The position numbers and the translations under genes are program-made. DNA of 64,000 nucleotides from Varibaculum massiliense (GTDB lineage Bacteria > Actinomycetota > Actinomycetes > Actinomycetales > Actinomycetaceae). Of the stretch, positions 1 to 7,989 are shown in pieces. How positions within the stretch are numbered: the first letter of the stretch is position 1; the number at the start of each line of letters is the position of its first letter. Below the pieces are notes generated by a model. It worked only from the letters and a program-made list of their open reading frames with translations. It was not told the DNA's origin and did no database searches. Location of the stretch: contig NZ_FNWI01000004.1 of the NCBI RefSeq assembly GCF_900106855.1, positions 2,170,001-2,234,000 on the forward strand. The letters run 5' to 3'.

Positions 1-457
1 CGAGGTGCGCCAGTCTAGTTTGGCGACTTCGGTCTTGTAATATTCGTAGGCTTTGAGCCTGTTTTTGCTCATCGATGATTTGGCTGGTGAGCTTCTCGTG
101 CTGGTCGGCCAGCTTCGCGTGCCTGGTGGCTAGTGCATTGAAACTGCGTGCGTATTCGTCCTGGTTGAGTGCGCTTTTCGCATTCCGGTAGATGAGCTTG
201 TCTATAGCGACCGCAGCAGAATCCAATTCAGCTAGGAGTTACTCGGTTTCTGCTTCAAGCGCGCTGGTATCCAACTCGGCTCGCACAGCCTGATCTGGTA
301 CTTCGTCCACCCCGGTCTGCCCGTCCAGCATCTGTTGGAGAGCAGCGGTGAATGTGGTCTTGATGGTTTCCTCGTCAAGGCTTGGGGCGGCGCATCCCCA
401 TACCCACGCTGATATACCCGCCGCAATGGCAGCACCATATCCCACGCGGATCGGTCA
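1..457 (-). pseudogene. Large serine recombinase, C-terminal fragment (broken)
   Basis: Read leftward from about 445, this frame encodes LDEETIKTTFTAAL, the signature that follows the zinc-ribbon in large serine recombinases (the deetIk..F motif). The same frame then meets a TAA stop at 239-241 and continues in frame beyond it with RNAKSALNQDEYARSF and a long charged coiled-coil stretch to the window edge. That is how the C-terminal DNA-binding and coiled-coil part of a serine integrase looks. An in-frame TGA at 455-457 closes the frame upstream, and no catalytic resolvase domain is visible to the right. I conclude this is the decayed tail of an integrase, inactivated by at least two nonsense changes. 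It may belong to an older element at the same island. The family call comes from motif recognition only, and the left boundary lies outside the window. Confidence 0.6.
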
Positions 458-653
458 CCTGGTCGAGAGAAGTATTCGGGTGCCAGTTTTGGCATCGGCA
501 CAGGGTTTTCACTGTATTCACGCTGATGAGTAGGTTACTTAGACGTTCATTTTGATACGAGGCTCTAGGTGGGTGCGTGAACGGCTAGGTGGGTGCAGAT
601 AATAAAGTGGACGAATATTTTTTGAAAAGAGGCAGGCTAGACACTTTCCTCAT

Positions 654-1331
654 CTATTGTTTCTTATTCTCCGCGATATCCACTGAATAACTATGGTCTG
701 GATTTCTATTGCAAACCAGTGAGGGATGACGTTTTGTAATTTCACGCGTTTTTCTGCCATCTCTATCGTGATCTATCCACTCAACAGGAGCATTTATATA
801 TTTCAACTTTCCCCCGCAAGGACAAGTGTCGCGTATTTTCTCAAGCGTCAGACGGTTCCCCTCGCCATTGATCGCCAAGTTATTGAAACCTATTGGGTGC
901 CGAGTCTCATTCTTTGCTATTCTCCGCAACGAGAATGCCCCAGCAAAAACGATAAAAAGAACTGCAAATACAATGAGATAAAGGAACATGTTCTGGGTGT
1001 GCGCTTTCCCAGCATTTAAATTTTGAAAGACATCTCCAACGACTTTGCCAAATGCTCCTAACGACCCTAGTCCAGTAAAGAAACTTATCCAGGTTAATAT
1101 AGCTTGCGTAATCGGGCTACGCCAGAGAGGAGTCACTTCATATTTGACATCTGGATTCTGACTCCTCTCTGGAAAGTTATAGATGTCACGACCCGCTTGC
1201 TGTATATTGCCAACGATTCTACTTCTTTTCATCGTCAAGGAATTCATGCTTGTCTGCCCCAGTTTCTCCCCACATTTTGGGCAGAATTTTGAATTGTCCG
1301 GGGCAGATTCATGGCAACGACTACATAACAT
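654..1331 (-). CDS. Double zinc-ribbon, two-pass membrane protein of the tmRNA island
   Basis: The 225-residue protein begins with a zinc ribbon (CSRCHESAPDNSKFCPKCG, two CxxC pairs in residues 3-21). A polar segment with NIQQAGRDIYNF follows near residue 42. Two hydrophobic helices lie at roughly residues 75-98 and 113-135. A second Cys-rich domain (CPCGGKLKY, then a later C) follows near residues 172-207. The zinc-ribbon plus 'QAGRDIY' linker recalls linkers seen beside effector domains in bacterial conflict proteins, but I cannot name a family. It has no obvious enzymatic motif. It is encoded on the same strand as the DUF2335 gene and the integrase of the island, and its sequence is more AT-rich than the core genes, consistent with acquired cargo. 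Function is unknown; a membrane-anchored sensor or effector is only a guess. Confidence 0.6.
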   Translation of the reverse strand: MLCSRCHESAPDNSKFCPKCGEKLGQTSMNSLTMKRSRIVGNIQQAGRDIYNFPERSQNPDVKYEVTPLWRSPITQAILTWISFFTGLGSLGAFGKVVGDVFQNLNAGKAHTQNMFLYLIVFAVLFIVFAGAFSLRRIAKNETRHPIGFNNLAINGEGNRLTLEKIRDTCPCGGKLKYINAPVEWIDHDRDGRKTREITKRHPSLVCNRNPDHSYSVDIAENKKQ

Positions 1332-1384
1332 ACTTGCATGATATGCAATTCTCTATAGCTTTAGCGATTTGAATTAGTAGTTCG

Positions 1385-1620
1385 TCATCCAGTCTTGAGG
1401 TGAACATCTATGCTCCCGTCGTTACGCACTGTTGCGTGATCAACGAGAATGTTCCATGCTTGGTCACTGTAATCGAGGGGTGGCTGGCTGGCGAAATAGT
1501 CGCGGACTTCTATGGCTTGGGCACGGCGGCAACGAAGGTCATCAATCTGGCCGGCGATGCGCTGGTGCTCGGTTCCTAGCTGCTGATGTCGGTTTTTGAG
1601 CTCGCGGTAATAGAGTCTTA
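1385..1620 (-). pseudogene. Second serine recombinase C-terminal remnant
   Basis: The minus frame entering from about 1620 reads YYRELKNRHQQLGTEHQRI, then a coiled coil, then PPLDYSDQAWNILVDHATV and NDGSIDVHLKTG before a TGA at 1385-1387. The ending '..lW..lvd.vtV..dg.i.f.l..G' is the usual extreme C-terminus of large serine recombinases. The open frame has no start of its own. It runs back under the 3' end of the DUF2335 gene, so only about 80 residues survive. Its coiled-coil part overlaps in family position with the fragment at 1-457, so the two are pieces of different recombinase copies rather than halves of one gene. The assignment is inferred from motif layout. Confidence 0.55.
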
Positions 1621-2262
1621 GCGCTCTTGTGGCTTCGGAGGCTCCTTGCCACCTATGCGAGCGCTATTAATCATCGACACAACGGTGGAAAGCGCAGGGA
1701 CTCCCAAGAAAAGAGCTGCTAACACCGTATTCTCGTACTTAAAACCAGCGATAGCGGCCATTATAGTAAAGAGTATGGTAAGAAACACCGCCCAGCCGGT
1801 GAGATTTTTAGAGTTCTCTATCTGGGCATCGGTCAACTTATCAAGCCGCTTTGACTCGTCTAATATGCGTGCATCATTCCAAGCGACCATCTTCCCTTGG
1901 ACTTGCGGACTATACTGCTTAAAATGCTCAGGAGGCGGCAAAAGACCGCGCCAAGAGTAATTTTCGCTCGCCAGGAGCTGTATTAGCGTTTCTCCTGTAA
2001 TGTTTTCAAGCGGTTCGATAGGAGTTTCTGAAGGGCTGACTGTGTCCGCGCTTGGCTGTAGGTCGCTTCCAGACGCTCCCTCGACTGCATCGCTGCTTGG
2101 TCTATTCCTCTGTTCCAGTTCTCCAGACCGTAGGTTGGGAAGAGGTTCACCTTCAGCGTCTGCCTCATTGGGAAAATGCTGCTGCTCGTCATTGTCTGCC
2201 ACTTCCTCTCCTTGCCTCGAAATGTCGCGCCCTGTCGCGCTTTGTCCGTTAATCCCTAGCAT
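1618..2262 (-). CDS. DUF2335 family membrane protein
   Basis: About 214 residues from the ATG at 2262; an in-frame TTG nine bases upstream is the alternative start. The N-terminal ~95 residues are acidic, low-complexity and probably disordered. The C-terminal part has GLLPPPEHFKQYSPQVQGKM, then a charged helix, then two adjacent hydrophobic segments (near AVFLTILFTIMAAIAGF and TVLAALFLGVPALSTVV). This is the DUF2335 layout (PPP..l..Y....G followed by two membrane helices). DUF2335 proteins are typically found in prophages and integrative elements and have no established biochemical role. Here the gene lies between the integrase and the zinc-ribbon membrane protein on the same strand, so it looks like island cargo. 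Its 3' end overlaps the remnant of a serine recombinase, which suggests insertion into or replacement of an older gene. Confidence 0.65.
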   Translation of the reverse strand: MLGINGQSATGRDISRQGEEVADNDEQQHFPNEADAEGEPLPNLRSGELEQRNRPSSDAVEGASGSDLQPSADTVSPSETPIEPLENITGETLIQLLASENYSWRGLLPPPEHFKQYSPQVQGKMVAWNDARILDESKRLDKLTDAQIENSKNLTGWAVFLTILFTIMAAIAGFKYENTVLAALFLGVPALSTVVSMINSARIGGKEPPKPQER

Positions 2263-2297
2263 ACCCAGCAATCAGCAAAGGCGAAACCCGAACGTCC

Positions 2298-3437
2298 CTA
2301 AATCTCGATACGCGAATCCATTTTCGCGGTGAGCGTTTGGTCACGCTCTATGGTGGCATGCTGATATTTCAAGGCGACTTCTACGTCTGAGTGTCCGCCG
2401 CGCTCTAAGAGTTCTGCTAGGGTTGCGCCTTGCTGCGCGAAAATAGTTAGCCCGGTGTGGCGTAGGTCGTGGAATACGAACCAGGGCATGTCGGCTTTAG
2501 CGCGTGCAACCCAAAAATATTCTCTCAGTAGGTTGTCACCTATCGGTCTGCCAGGGACGGTAGGGCTGGGGAATATAACCGCATCCGGGGCATCATCAAC
2601 ATATTCGCGCAGATGCTCCTTTACCATTGGAATAAGCGAGGACGGGAGCGTCACATCACGCTTGCCGGCCTTAGTTTTTAGATCGGTGTATTGGTGATGC
2701 ATTTTCGAATTAACCTGCCTACGCACCTGTACCACCGCTTTACCCGGCTCATCGAGGCGTAGGAAGTCTTTACGCTGCAAACCCCTAACTTCCCCCATAC
2801 GCAAAGCACACCAAGCAGCCAGATACAGCGCTAAACCGTATTTTGGGGGCATAGCCTGCGCCATGATTCTTACTTCTTCTGGTGTGGCTACTTGGCGGCG
2901 TTCTGGGTCTTTCACCGCCCCGATTACCGGCCACGAAGCCCTATCAATAGTCACCCGGTCTATCATGCCCTGCTTAGCCGCCCAGGCAAGGATCGCGTGC
3001 AGCTTAGCAAGGGCGTTAGATGCCGCGCCCGGTTGCAAGTCAGACTGAACCTTAACGCAATACTGGTTGATCACTTCCGGGGTTATTTCATATAGCCGCG
3101 TTTCCCCAAGCTGCGCTAGTGGATGCTTTATTTTTGAATCGTAGCTGTACAAAGTGGATTCTTTTCTTCCTCGCGCCCGCAGATCCTTTAGCCATTGATC
3201 GGTCACTTCCTTAACCGTAGGCGATAGCGGCGCGGTTTCTTCCGGGGTACGGAACTGTCCTGTTGTGATGTCTTTTTTGCGCTCTGTTAACCATTTCCGG
3301 GCTTCGCTTTGGGCGCGGAAGGTTTTGGATATCCGTTTTTTGGTGATTGGGTCTATGAATGATGCTGTGTAGGATTTGGTGCCGCTTTTTAGGGTGTGGG
3401 GGCGGATATAGCCGAAGCTGCTTCGTTTTGGGGTCAT
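2298..3437 (-). CDS. Tyrosine recombinase (site-specific integrase)
   Basis: A 379-residue phage-type integrase. It has an N-terminal AP2-like arm-binding region (YTASFIDPITKKRISKTF, near residues 22-40), a SAM-like core-binding domain around 70-170, and a catalytic domain with the first Arg in LRMGEVRGLQRKDF. The second box is HDLRHTGLTIFAQQG, the third GGHSDVEVALKYQHA, with the nucleophilic Tyr in that last motif. All catalytic residues appear present. It starts at ATG 3437 behind AAGGAGA. The gene lies under 200 bp from the 3' end of the tmRNA gene and is transcribed on the same strand, directed into the element. This is the standard arrangement for islands inserted in ssrA. It probably catalyses integration and excision of an element extending left of the window. 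No excisionase was recognised on the visible part. Confidence 0.93.
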   Translation of the reverse strand: MTPKRSSFGYIRPHTLKSGTKSYTASFIDPITKKRISKTFRAQSEARKWLTERKKDITTGQFRTPEETAPLSPTVKEVTDQWLKDLRARGRKESTLYSYDSKIKHPLAQLGETRLYEITPEVINQYCVKVQSDLQPGAASNALAKLHAILAWAAKQGMIDRVTIDRASWPVIGAVKDPERRQVATPEEVRIMAQAMPPKYGLALYLAAWCALRMGEVRGLQRKDFLRLDEPGKAVVQVRRQVNSKMHHQYTDLKTKAGKRDVTLPSSLIPMVKEHLREYVDDAPDAVIFPSPTVPGRPIGDNLLREYFWVARAKADMPWFVFHDLRHTGLTIFAQQGATLAELLERGGHSDVEVALKYQHATIERDQTLTAKMDSRIEI

Positions 3438-3465
3438 GGTTTTCTCCTTGGTGGGTGTCTAAGAA

Positions 3466-3489
3466 ATTACCATTAAAATTACCATTAAA
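3466..3489. repeat. 12-bp tandem direct repeat upstream of integrase
   Basis: Two exact back-to-back copies of ATTACCATTAAA lie between the integrase start codon and the tmRNA terminator. Short directly repeated sequences at this place often serve as arm-type integrase or excisionase binding sites. That role is inferred from position only. Confidence 0.5.
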
Positions 3490-3591
3490 ATGTTGCGCTT
3501 ATCGTAGTTTTGTTTCACTTCATTGCGCTCCACTTACCCTAGTTTTACTCGGTGTGGTTGACTATTATTGCAGCTAGGAGGCTTAAAAATA

Positions 3592-3627
3592 AGAAAAAGC
3601 CCTGACCAACATCATGTTAGCCAGGGC
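3592..3627 (-). terminator. Rho-independent terminator of tmRNA
   Basis: On the minus strand GCCCTG pairs with CAGGGC around a 24-base loop region and is followed directly by TTTTTCTT. It begins just 3' of the tmRNA, so it should end the ssrA transcript. Confidence 0.75.
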
Positions 3628-3633
3628 GAATAG

Positions 3634-4009
3634 TGGAGCCGCGGGGAATCGAACCCCGGTCCAACTGATACTCCTGCATTCTTCTCCGTGCGCAGTTTGC
3701 CTGAGCTTTTTCTCAGCCTGAATCTACTTGGCAAACTAGAGATTCTATAGGCTCAGTCACTGTAAAGTGTCGCTGCAATCCCATTGACGAAAACTGCAGC
3801 CAGTGGCTCCTGAAAAACGACGCCAGGAACCGAGGTAGAAGCACCCCCGGAGCTGACGGACTTTTAAAGGCTCTGCTTAAGCAGCTAGAGCGAAGTCAGT
3901 GCGGTTATGTTTAGCACTTATTGTTTTGTGAAGGACGTTAGCGAGATGACTTCACATTCTCGGCACGCTTCTCTGCAACCAATACCAGCTGTCGAAACCG
4001 ATCGACCCC
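3634..4009 (-). ncRNA. ssrA: Transfer-messenger RNA (tmRNA)
   Basis: Transcribed leftward. The 5' end GGGGUCG pairs with CGGCUCC at the 3' end to give the tRNA-like acceptor stem, with a T-arm containing GGTTCGATTCCC. The 3' CCA is not encoded (the discriminator A is followed by CTA). The messenger part reads GCU AAA CAU AAC CGC ACU GAC UUC GCU CUA GCU GCU UAA, giving the degradation tag AKHNRTDFALAA, typical of actinobacterial tags. It rescues stalled ribosomes and marks the incomplete proteins for proteolysis. Its 3' end is probably the attachment site of the neighbouring integrase island. The gene remains intact, as is usual when the element restores the 3' end. Length of about 376 nt is normal. 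Confidence 0.95.
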
Positions 4010-4288
4010 TATTAAGTTGAAAAACAACCGGCGCGAACGCCACCTACAATTGTCGAAAATTTTTCCCCAATAGTCAATAGGTACGGTAATACCTCACATT
4101 TTCGAGGCCGATGACCCCCAGATCCACGAGCTCTTCAATAAAACTCTACACAGTGCGCCCCAAGAACTGAATCACCGTCTGTACCGAGCTATGCTTTCGC
4201 GCTCAGCAAATATCTGCGTCTCAGCTCCGCTAATTTCCACAGCTAGCCACGATTTTTAGCCACTTAGCCTAAGATGGAGGGTATGGAT

Positions 4289-4597
4289 ATGCGCAGCGGT
4301 TTATCAGATCCAGACAGTGGGCAGAGTGAGGGCGGCCTAGGAGTTCTGGAGCGTCCAGAAACTCGTCGGCAAGAGCCTGGCGACAAAGACCGCTACGCCC
4401 ACTATGTTTCGGCGCACCGCCTAGCAGCTTCGCGGCTCACCGGACAGCCAGTAGTCGCCCTTTGCGGCAAGGTTTGGGTGCCTACCCGCGAGGTTCGTAA
4501 TCACCCGATATGCCCGCGCTGTGTAGAAATCAAGAAAGAAATGGATGCCTCCGGCGGTCCCGACTGGCCATTCCGCGGCCCGGGAGGATCCCGCTAA
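4289..4597 (+). CDS. DUF3039 family protein
   Basis: A small protein of about 102 residues. Its core is DRYAHYVSAHRLAASRLTG, then VVALCGKVWVPTREVR and ICPRCVEIKKEM. This matches the actinobacterial DUF3039 pattern (aHYV..., ALCGkvWvP, CP.C.eI). The three Cys could form part of a metal site. Three in-frame ATGs (4274, 4283, 4289) are possible. GGAGGG at 4276-4281 is spaced correctly only for 4289, so I take that start. The N-terminal ~35 residues are polar and probably disordered. The gene is monocistronic between tmRNA and convergent pncB. The family has no known biochemical function. Confidence 0.85.
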   Translation: MRSGLSDPDSGQSEGGLGVLERPETRRQEPGDKDRYAHYVSAHRLAASRLTGQPVVALCGKVWVPTREVRNHPICPRCVEIKKEMDASGGPDWPFRGPGGSR

Positions 4598-4738
4598 AAC
4601 CTTATTGGCAGGTATCACCGCGTACTGTCCCCAGAAAACGCCGGTTAACGATTCCTAAAATGTGAGGGCGCGAAGATCTAATACACCTAACCTCCAAGGT
4701 TCGGCGGTCTTCCGAGCCTGCTACTCAGCAATAACCGA

Positions 4739-6133
4739 TTAGCGACGGGGCTCTGGTTTGCTACTAGGAGCCTCTACTTCGTCCTCACGCTCAGTTAAAT
4801 CAATAATCTCGGTGGGAATCGCTGCTTCCCCTGCCGACAGCCTCCAGCCGGGGTAGGGGAGTTCATTACGCGCCTGCACATGGTGGTCCTGAGCATCTTG
4901 CAAAGCCTGCTTGCCAACGTAACGTGGATTAGGCTGACCATCAGTAACCAAATCAACTAACAGCGGACGGGCATTGCGGCGCTCAAACTCGACCTCAGCC
5001 TGCTGGGCGTTATCGGCCACCACTACCAACTCTGCATTAGCGTAGCCATCCTCCCCGCGAGCACGCCCCGCAAACTTGCGTCCTCCTAAAGTGGATTTAG
5101 AGGTCGAACGCTTGGCGACATCGTGAATCGAGCCATCCTCATTAACCCGCTGCACCAGTTTATATACCAAAGCGGCAGTGGGAATGCCGGAGCCAGTTAC
5201 CATCTTGGTGCCCACCCCATAAGAATCAACCGGAGCCGCCCCCAGAGCGGCAATCGCATATTCGTCCAGGTCATTGGTGACCGTAATCTTGGTGCTTTGG
5301 GCATCCAGCGAATCAAGTAGCGCCCGCACCTTGAAAGCCTCCGCAACCAGGTCTCCAGAATCCAAGCGCACGCATCCAAGTTCCCCGCCGGCTTCCCGTG
5401 CCAGCTTTACTCCCCGCTTAACCGCGCGCGCAACATCGTAGGTATCCACCAGTAAAGTGGTTCCCGGCCCCAGGCTTGCCAGTTGCGCCCGGAAAGCGTC
5501 CTCTTCGCAGTCGTGAATCAAAGTGAAAGAGTGCGCCGCGGTTCCAATAGTGGGAATCCCGTAGCGCTTGCCCGCCTCCAAGCAGGAAGTTCCTCTAAAA
5601 CCGGCGATATAGGAGGCGCGTGCGGCAGAAACTGCACTACGTTCATGGGTGCGTCGCGCTCCCATATCCACGCACGGCCTTCCGTGAGCCGCGATAGTCA
5701 TCCGCGAGGCCGCACTAGCCACCGCACAATCGTGATTTAGAATCGACAGCAACACGGTTTCCAATAAAACACACTCGGCAAAAGTGCCTTCTACCTGCAG
5801 TAGGGGAGAGGACTCGAAGTAACATTCCCCTTCGGTGTAGCCGCGAATATTGCCCTTGAATTTATAGCTTTTCAGGTAATCCAGGCAGTCATCGCTAACT
5901 ATTTTTTCCCGAGACAGGTAGTCAATCTCGTCAGCCGAAAACTGAAAACGCTCCAGGGCTTCGATAACGCGGGCATTGCCAGCCATCACCCCGAAACGAC
6001 GTTCTGCCGGTAGCCGGCGACCGAATAGTTCAAAAATGGAGCCGCGATTCCAGGTGCCAGATTTCAAGGCGGCATCCACCATAGTCAGCTCGTACATATC
6101 GGTTAACAAAGAAGTGGTTACTGAAGAACTCAT
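4739..6133 (-). CDS. pncB: Nicotinate phosphoribosyltransferase
   Basis: 464 residues. Begins TSLLTDMYELTMVDAALKSG, the N-terminal signature of the family. It contains GTAAHSFTLIHD around residue 200 with the autophosphorylated His, and the phosphoribosyl-binding region VRLDSGDL. It converts nicotinate and PRPP to nicotinate mononucleotide with ATP use, the entry step of NAD salvage (Preiss-Handler pathway). The C-terminal ~25 residues are acidic and Pro-rich beyond the conserved domain. The gene is divergent from clpS. Adjacency of pncB and clpS is also seen in Mycobacterium (pncB1-Rv1331, recalled), which supports orthology. Confidence 0.95.
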   Translation of the reverse strand: MSSSVTTSLLTDMYELTMVDAALKSGTWNRGSIFELFGRRLPAERRFGVMAGNARVIEALERFQFSADEIDYLSREKIVSDDCLDYLKSYKFKGNIRGYTEGECYFESSPLLQVEGTFAECVLLETVLLSILNHDCAVASAASRMTIAAHGRPCVDMGARRTHERSAVSAARASYIAGFRGTSCLEAGKRYGIPTIGTAAHSFTLIHDCEEDAFRAQLASLGPGTTLLVDTYDVARAVKRGVKLAREAGGELGCVRLDSGDLVAEAFKVRALLDSLDAQSTKITVTNDLDEYAIAALGAAPVDSYGVGTKMVTGSGIPTAALVYKLVQRVNEDGSIHDVAKRSTSKSTLGGRKFAGRARGEDGYANAELVVVADNAQQAEVEFERRNARPLLVDLVTDGQPNPRYVGKQALQDAQDHHVQARNELPYPGWRLSAGEAAIPTEIIDLTEREDEVEAPSSKPEPRR

Positions 6134-6277
6134 GGTTTCAGCATACTCAAAAACGGCTTATATTCCAGTTTTCGCCTGGTGGGCGAAAACAGGAAAACTG
6201 GGAAGTAAAAAGCGGCGCAAATAAAATCATCTTTCAAAACAGCCCAATACCCGCATGCTTTTTAATACCCTGAATAT

Positions 6278-6574
6278 ATGGTTAATCATCTGGCTTCTGA
6301 CCCGGGTACCCCTGCATATCCGGGCAGTACTCGCCTAAAGCAGTGGCGGGTTACTATCTCGCGAGATCCGGTTAACCAGCCGCGTTACGTGGAACAAGTT
6401 TTAGCGAACCAGTTTTCTATGTCCGGTGAGAAAGCCCGGCGCACTCGGCTAGAGATTTTCAACCAGGGGCAAGCTGAGCTGGCCTGTGGCACCCGCGAAA
6501 GAATGGAAGCCCTGGTGCAAGCATTGCACGCTTATGGTCTGCGTGCCACCCTTAACAGACCGGACAAAAAATGA
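6278..6574 (+). CDS. clpS: ClpS-like Clp protease adaptor
   Basis: 98 residues with the ClpS fold pattern: KQWRVTISRDPVNQPRYVEQV near residues 21-41, an amphipathic helix, IFNQGQAEL, and AYGLRATL near the end. ClpS delivers N-degron substrates to ClpAP/ClpCP. The placement upstream of DUF2017 and murI matches the actinobacterial block. Two substrate-pocket positions look changed. The acidic residue before D-P-V-N is Arg here, and the His of the usual 'VH.eG.A' motif is Phe (IFNQGQA). It may therefore read different degrons or act differently. It overlaps the next gene by the ATGA start/stop, which implies translational coupling. Confidence 0.85.
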   Translation: MVNHLASDPGTPAYPGSTRLKQWRVTISRDPVNQPRYVEQVLANQFSMSGEKARRTRLEIFNQGQAELACGTRERMEALVQALHAYGLRATLNRPDKK

Positions 6575-7164
6575 ACATTTTCCGTCCCGTTCCTGGGGGA
6601 TGGGCATGTCAGATAGGGGAAGTTGAGCGCGGACTATTCCTAAAAGCCATTTCCGAAGTGCGCACCCTGCTGGATCCTCCGGTATTGCCTTTCGAAATCA
6701 CCACTATGCTGGGGGAGGACGATAGCGAGGGCGCGGCTAAAGATATTCATCTTTCAAACGCTTCTTTGGATCGGCTTTTGCCCCCGGGGGCGGCTGATGA
6801 GCGAACCGCACAAACTATGCGGGATTTGACTGATTCCCAGTTGCGCACCCAAAAAGCTGAGAGGCTAGACCGTCTCTATCAAATACTTTCCGAACAGACC
6901 GGTTCGACGTTGGTGATAAAAAGTGGGCAAGAGTGGGATTGGTTGGGGGGAATTAACGATGTGCGTCTTGCCATATCTGGCAAGCTGAGTCCCGAATACT
7001 TAAACGCCGAATCTCAACCAGATAGACAACTGTCTAAGCAGGTAAACCCCAAAACTGGGAATGAAAAATTTGAGGAAGCTCTGGTTTCTTCCTTCTATGA
7101 GTGGCTCTCTGGGTGGCAAGATTCACTCTTGCAGGCGATAGATAGCTGGCCGCAGCCTAGTTAG
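6571..7164 (+). CDS. DUF2017 family protein
   Basis: 197 residues. The DUF2017 assignment rests on its start immediately after clpS with a 4-bp overlap and on the family-like pattern of an N-terminal VERGLFLKAISEVRTLL segment, a central acidic linker, and a C-terminal segment with YEWLSGWQDSLLQAID. No catalytic motif or membrane segment is apparent. In actinobacteria these proteins are always linked to clpS, so a role with the ClpS/ClpC adaptor pathway is plausible but not demonstrated. Confidence 0.8.
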   Translation: MNIFRPVPGGWACQIGEVERGLFLKAISEVRTLLDPPVLPFEITTMLGEDDSEGAAKDIHLSNASLDRLLPPGAADERTAQTMRDLTDSQLRTQKAERLDRLYQILSEQTGSTLVIKSGQEWDWLGGINDVRLAISGKLSPEYLNAESQPDRQLSKQVNPKTGNEKFEEALVSSFYEWLSGWQDSLLQAIDSWPQPS

Positions 7165-7173
7165 GCTGTTTTT

Positions 7174-7989
7174 GTGACTAATGAATCTGCTATCGGTATT
7201 TTCGACTCAGGAGTCGGAGGATTGACGGTAGCGCGCGCAGTTTTAGATGTGTTGCCGCGCGAAGAAATCCGTTATGTGGGGGACACTGCCCACACTCCCT
7301 ACGGGGAAAAAAATCTCGACACCGTACGCCAGTATTCCCTATCTATTATGGATTCCCTGGTGGAATCAGGGGTGAAGATGCTGGTTATCGCGTGCAACAC
7401 CGCCTCGTGTGCAGTATTGGATCAGGCGCGACTTCGTTACCAAGAAGAGCAGGGGATACCGGTAATTGAAGTGGTACAGCCGGCAGTAGAACGTGCGGTT
7501 ACCCGTTCGCGTAACGGCAAGATTGGGGTTATCGGTACCCGAGCCACGATTGAATCCGGGGTTTATCAGCGTAAACTCTCTCGCATGGGAGCGGAGGTTT
7601 TCACTCAAGCCTGTCCGCGTTTCGTAGAGTTCGCAGAGGATGGTATCACCGCTTCGCAAGAATTATTTGACGTTACCGAGGAATATCTAACCCCCTTGAA
7701 AGCAGCGGGAATAGATACTTTAGTACTCGGTTGCACCCACTATCCACTTCTGGAAGGACCGATTTCCTATTTCATGGGAGAAAACGTGTCCCTGATTTCT
7801 TCATCCTCGGCAGCGGCGCGAAAAGTTTATGGGGAACTGGTAGACGCGAAAATGCTGCGTCCTTTCGGGGCAGAAAAAGCTAATCATCACTTTATTTGTA
7901 CCGAAGCTAAAGATAGTTTTACCGCCCTTGCCTCTCGAATAATGGGGGCAAACTTCAACGGAATTAAAGAGGAGGAAATCACTCAATGA
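7174..7989 (+). CDS. murI: Glutamate racemase
   Basis: 271 residues with the two-Cys racemase pattern: IGIFDSGVGGLTVARAV at the N-terminus, VIACNTASC with the first catalytic Cys, and VLGCTHYPLL with the second. It interconverts L- and D-glutamate to supply D-Glu for peptidoglycan. Starts at GTG 7174, nine bases after the DUF2017 stop, and overlaps the next gene by ATGA, so it is part of a clpS-DUF2017-murI-hydrolase operon. Confidence 0.96.
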   Translation: MTNESAIGIFDSGVGGLTVARAVLDVLPREEIRYVGDTAHTPYGEKNLDTVRQYSLSIMDSLVESGVKMLVIACNTASCAVLDQARLRYQEEQGIPVIEVVQPAVERAVTRSRNGKIGVIGTRATIESGVYQRKLSRMGAEVFTQACPRFVEFAEDGITASQELFDVTEEYLTPLKAAGIDTLVLGCTHYPLLEGPISYFMGENVSLISSSSAAARKVYGELVDAKMLRPFGAEKANHHFICTEAKDSFTALASRIMGANFNGIKEEEITQ

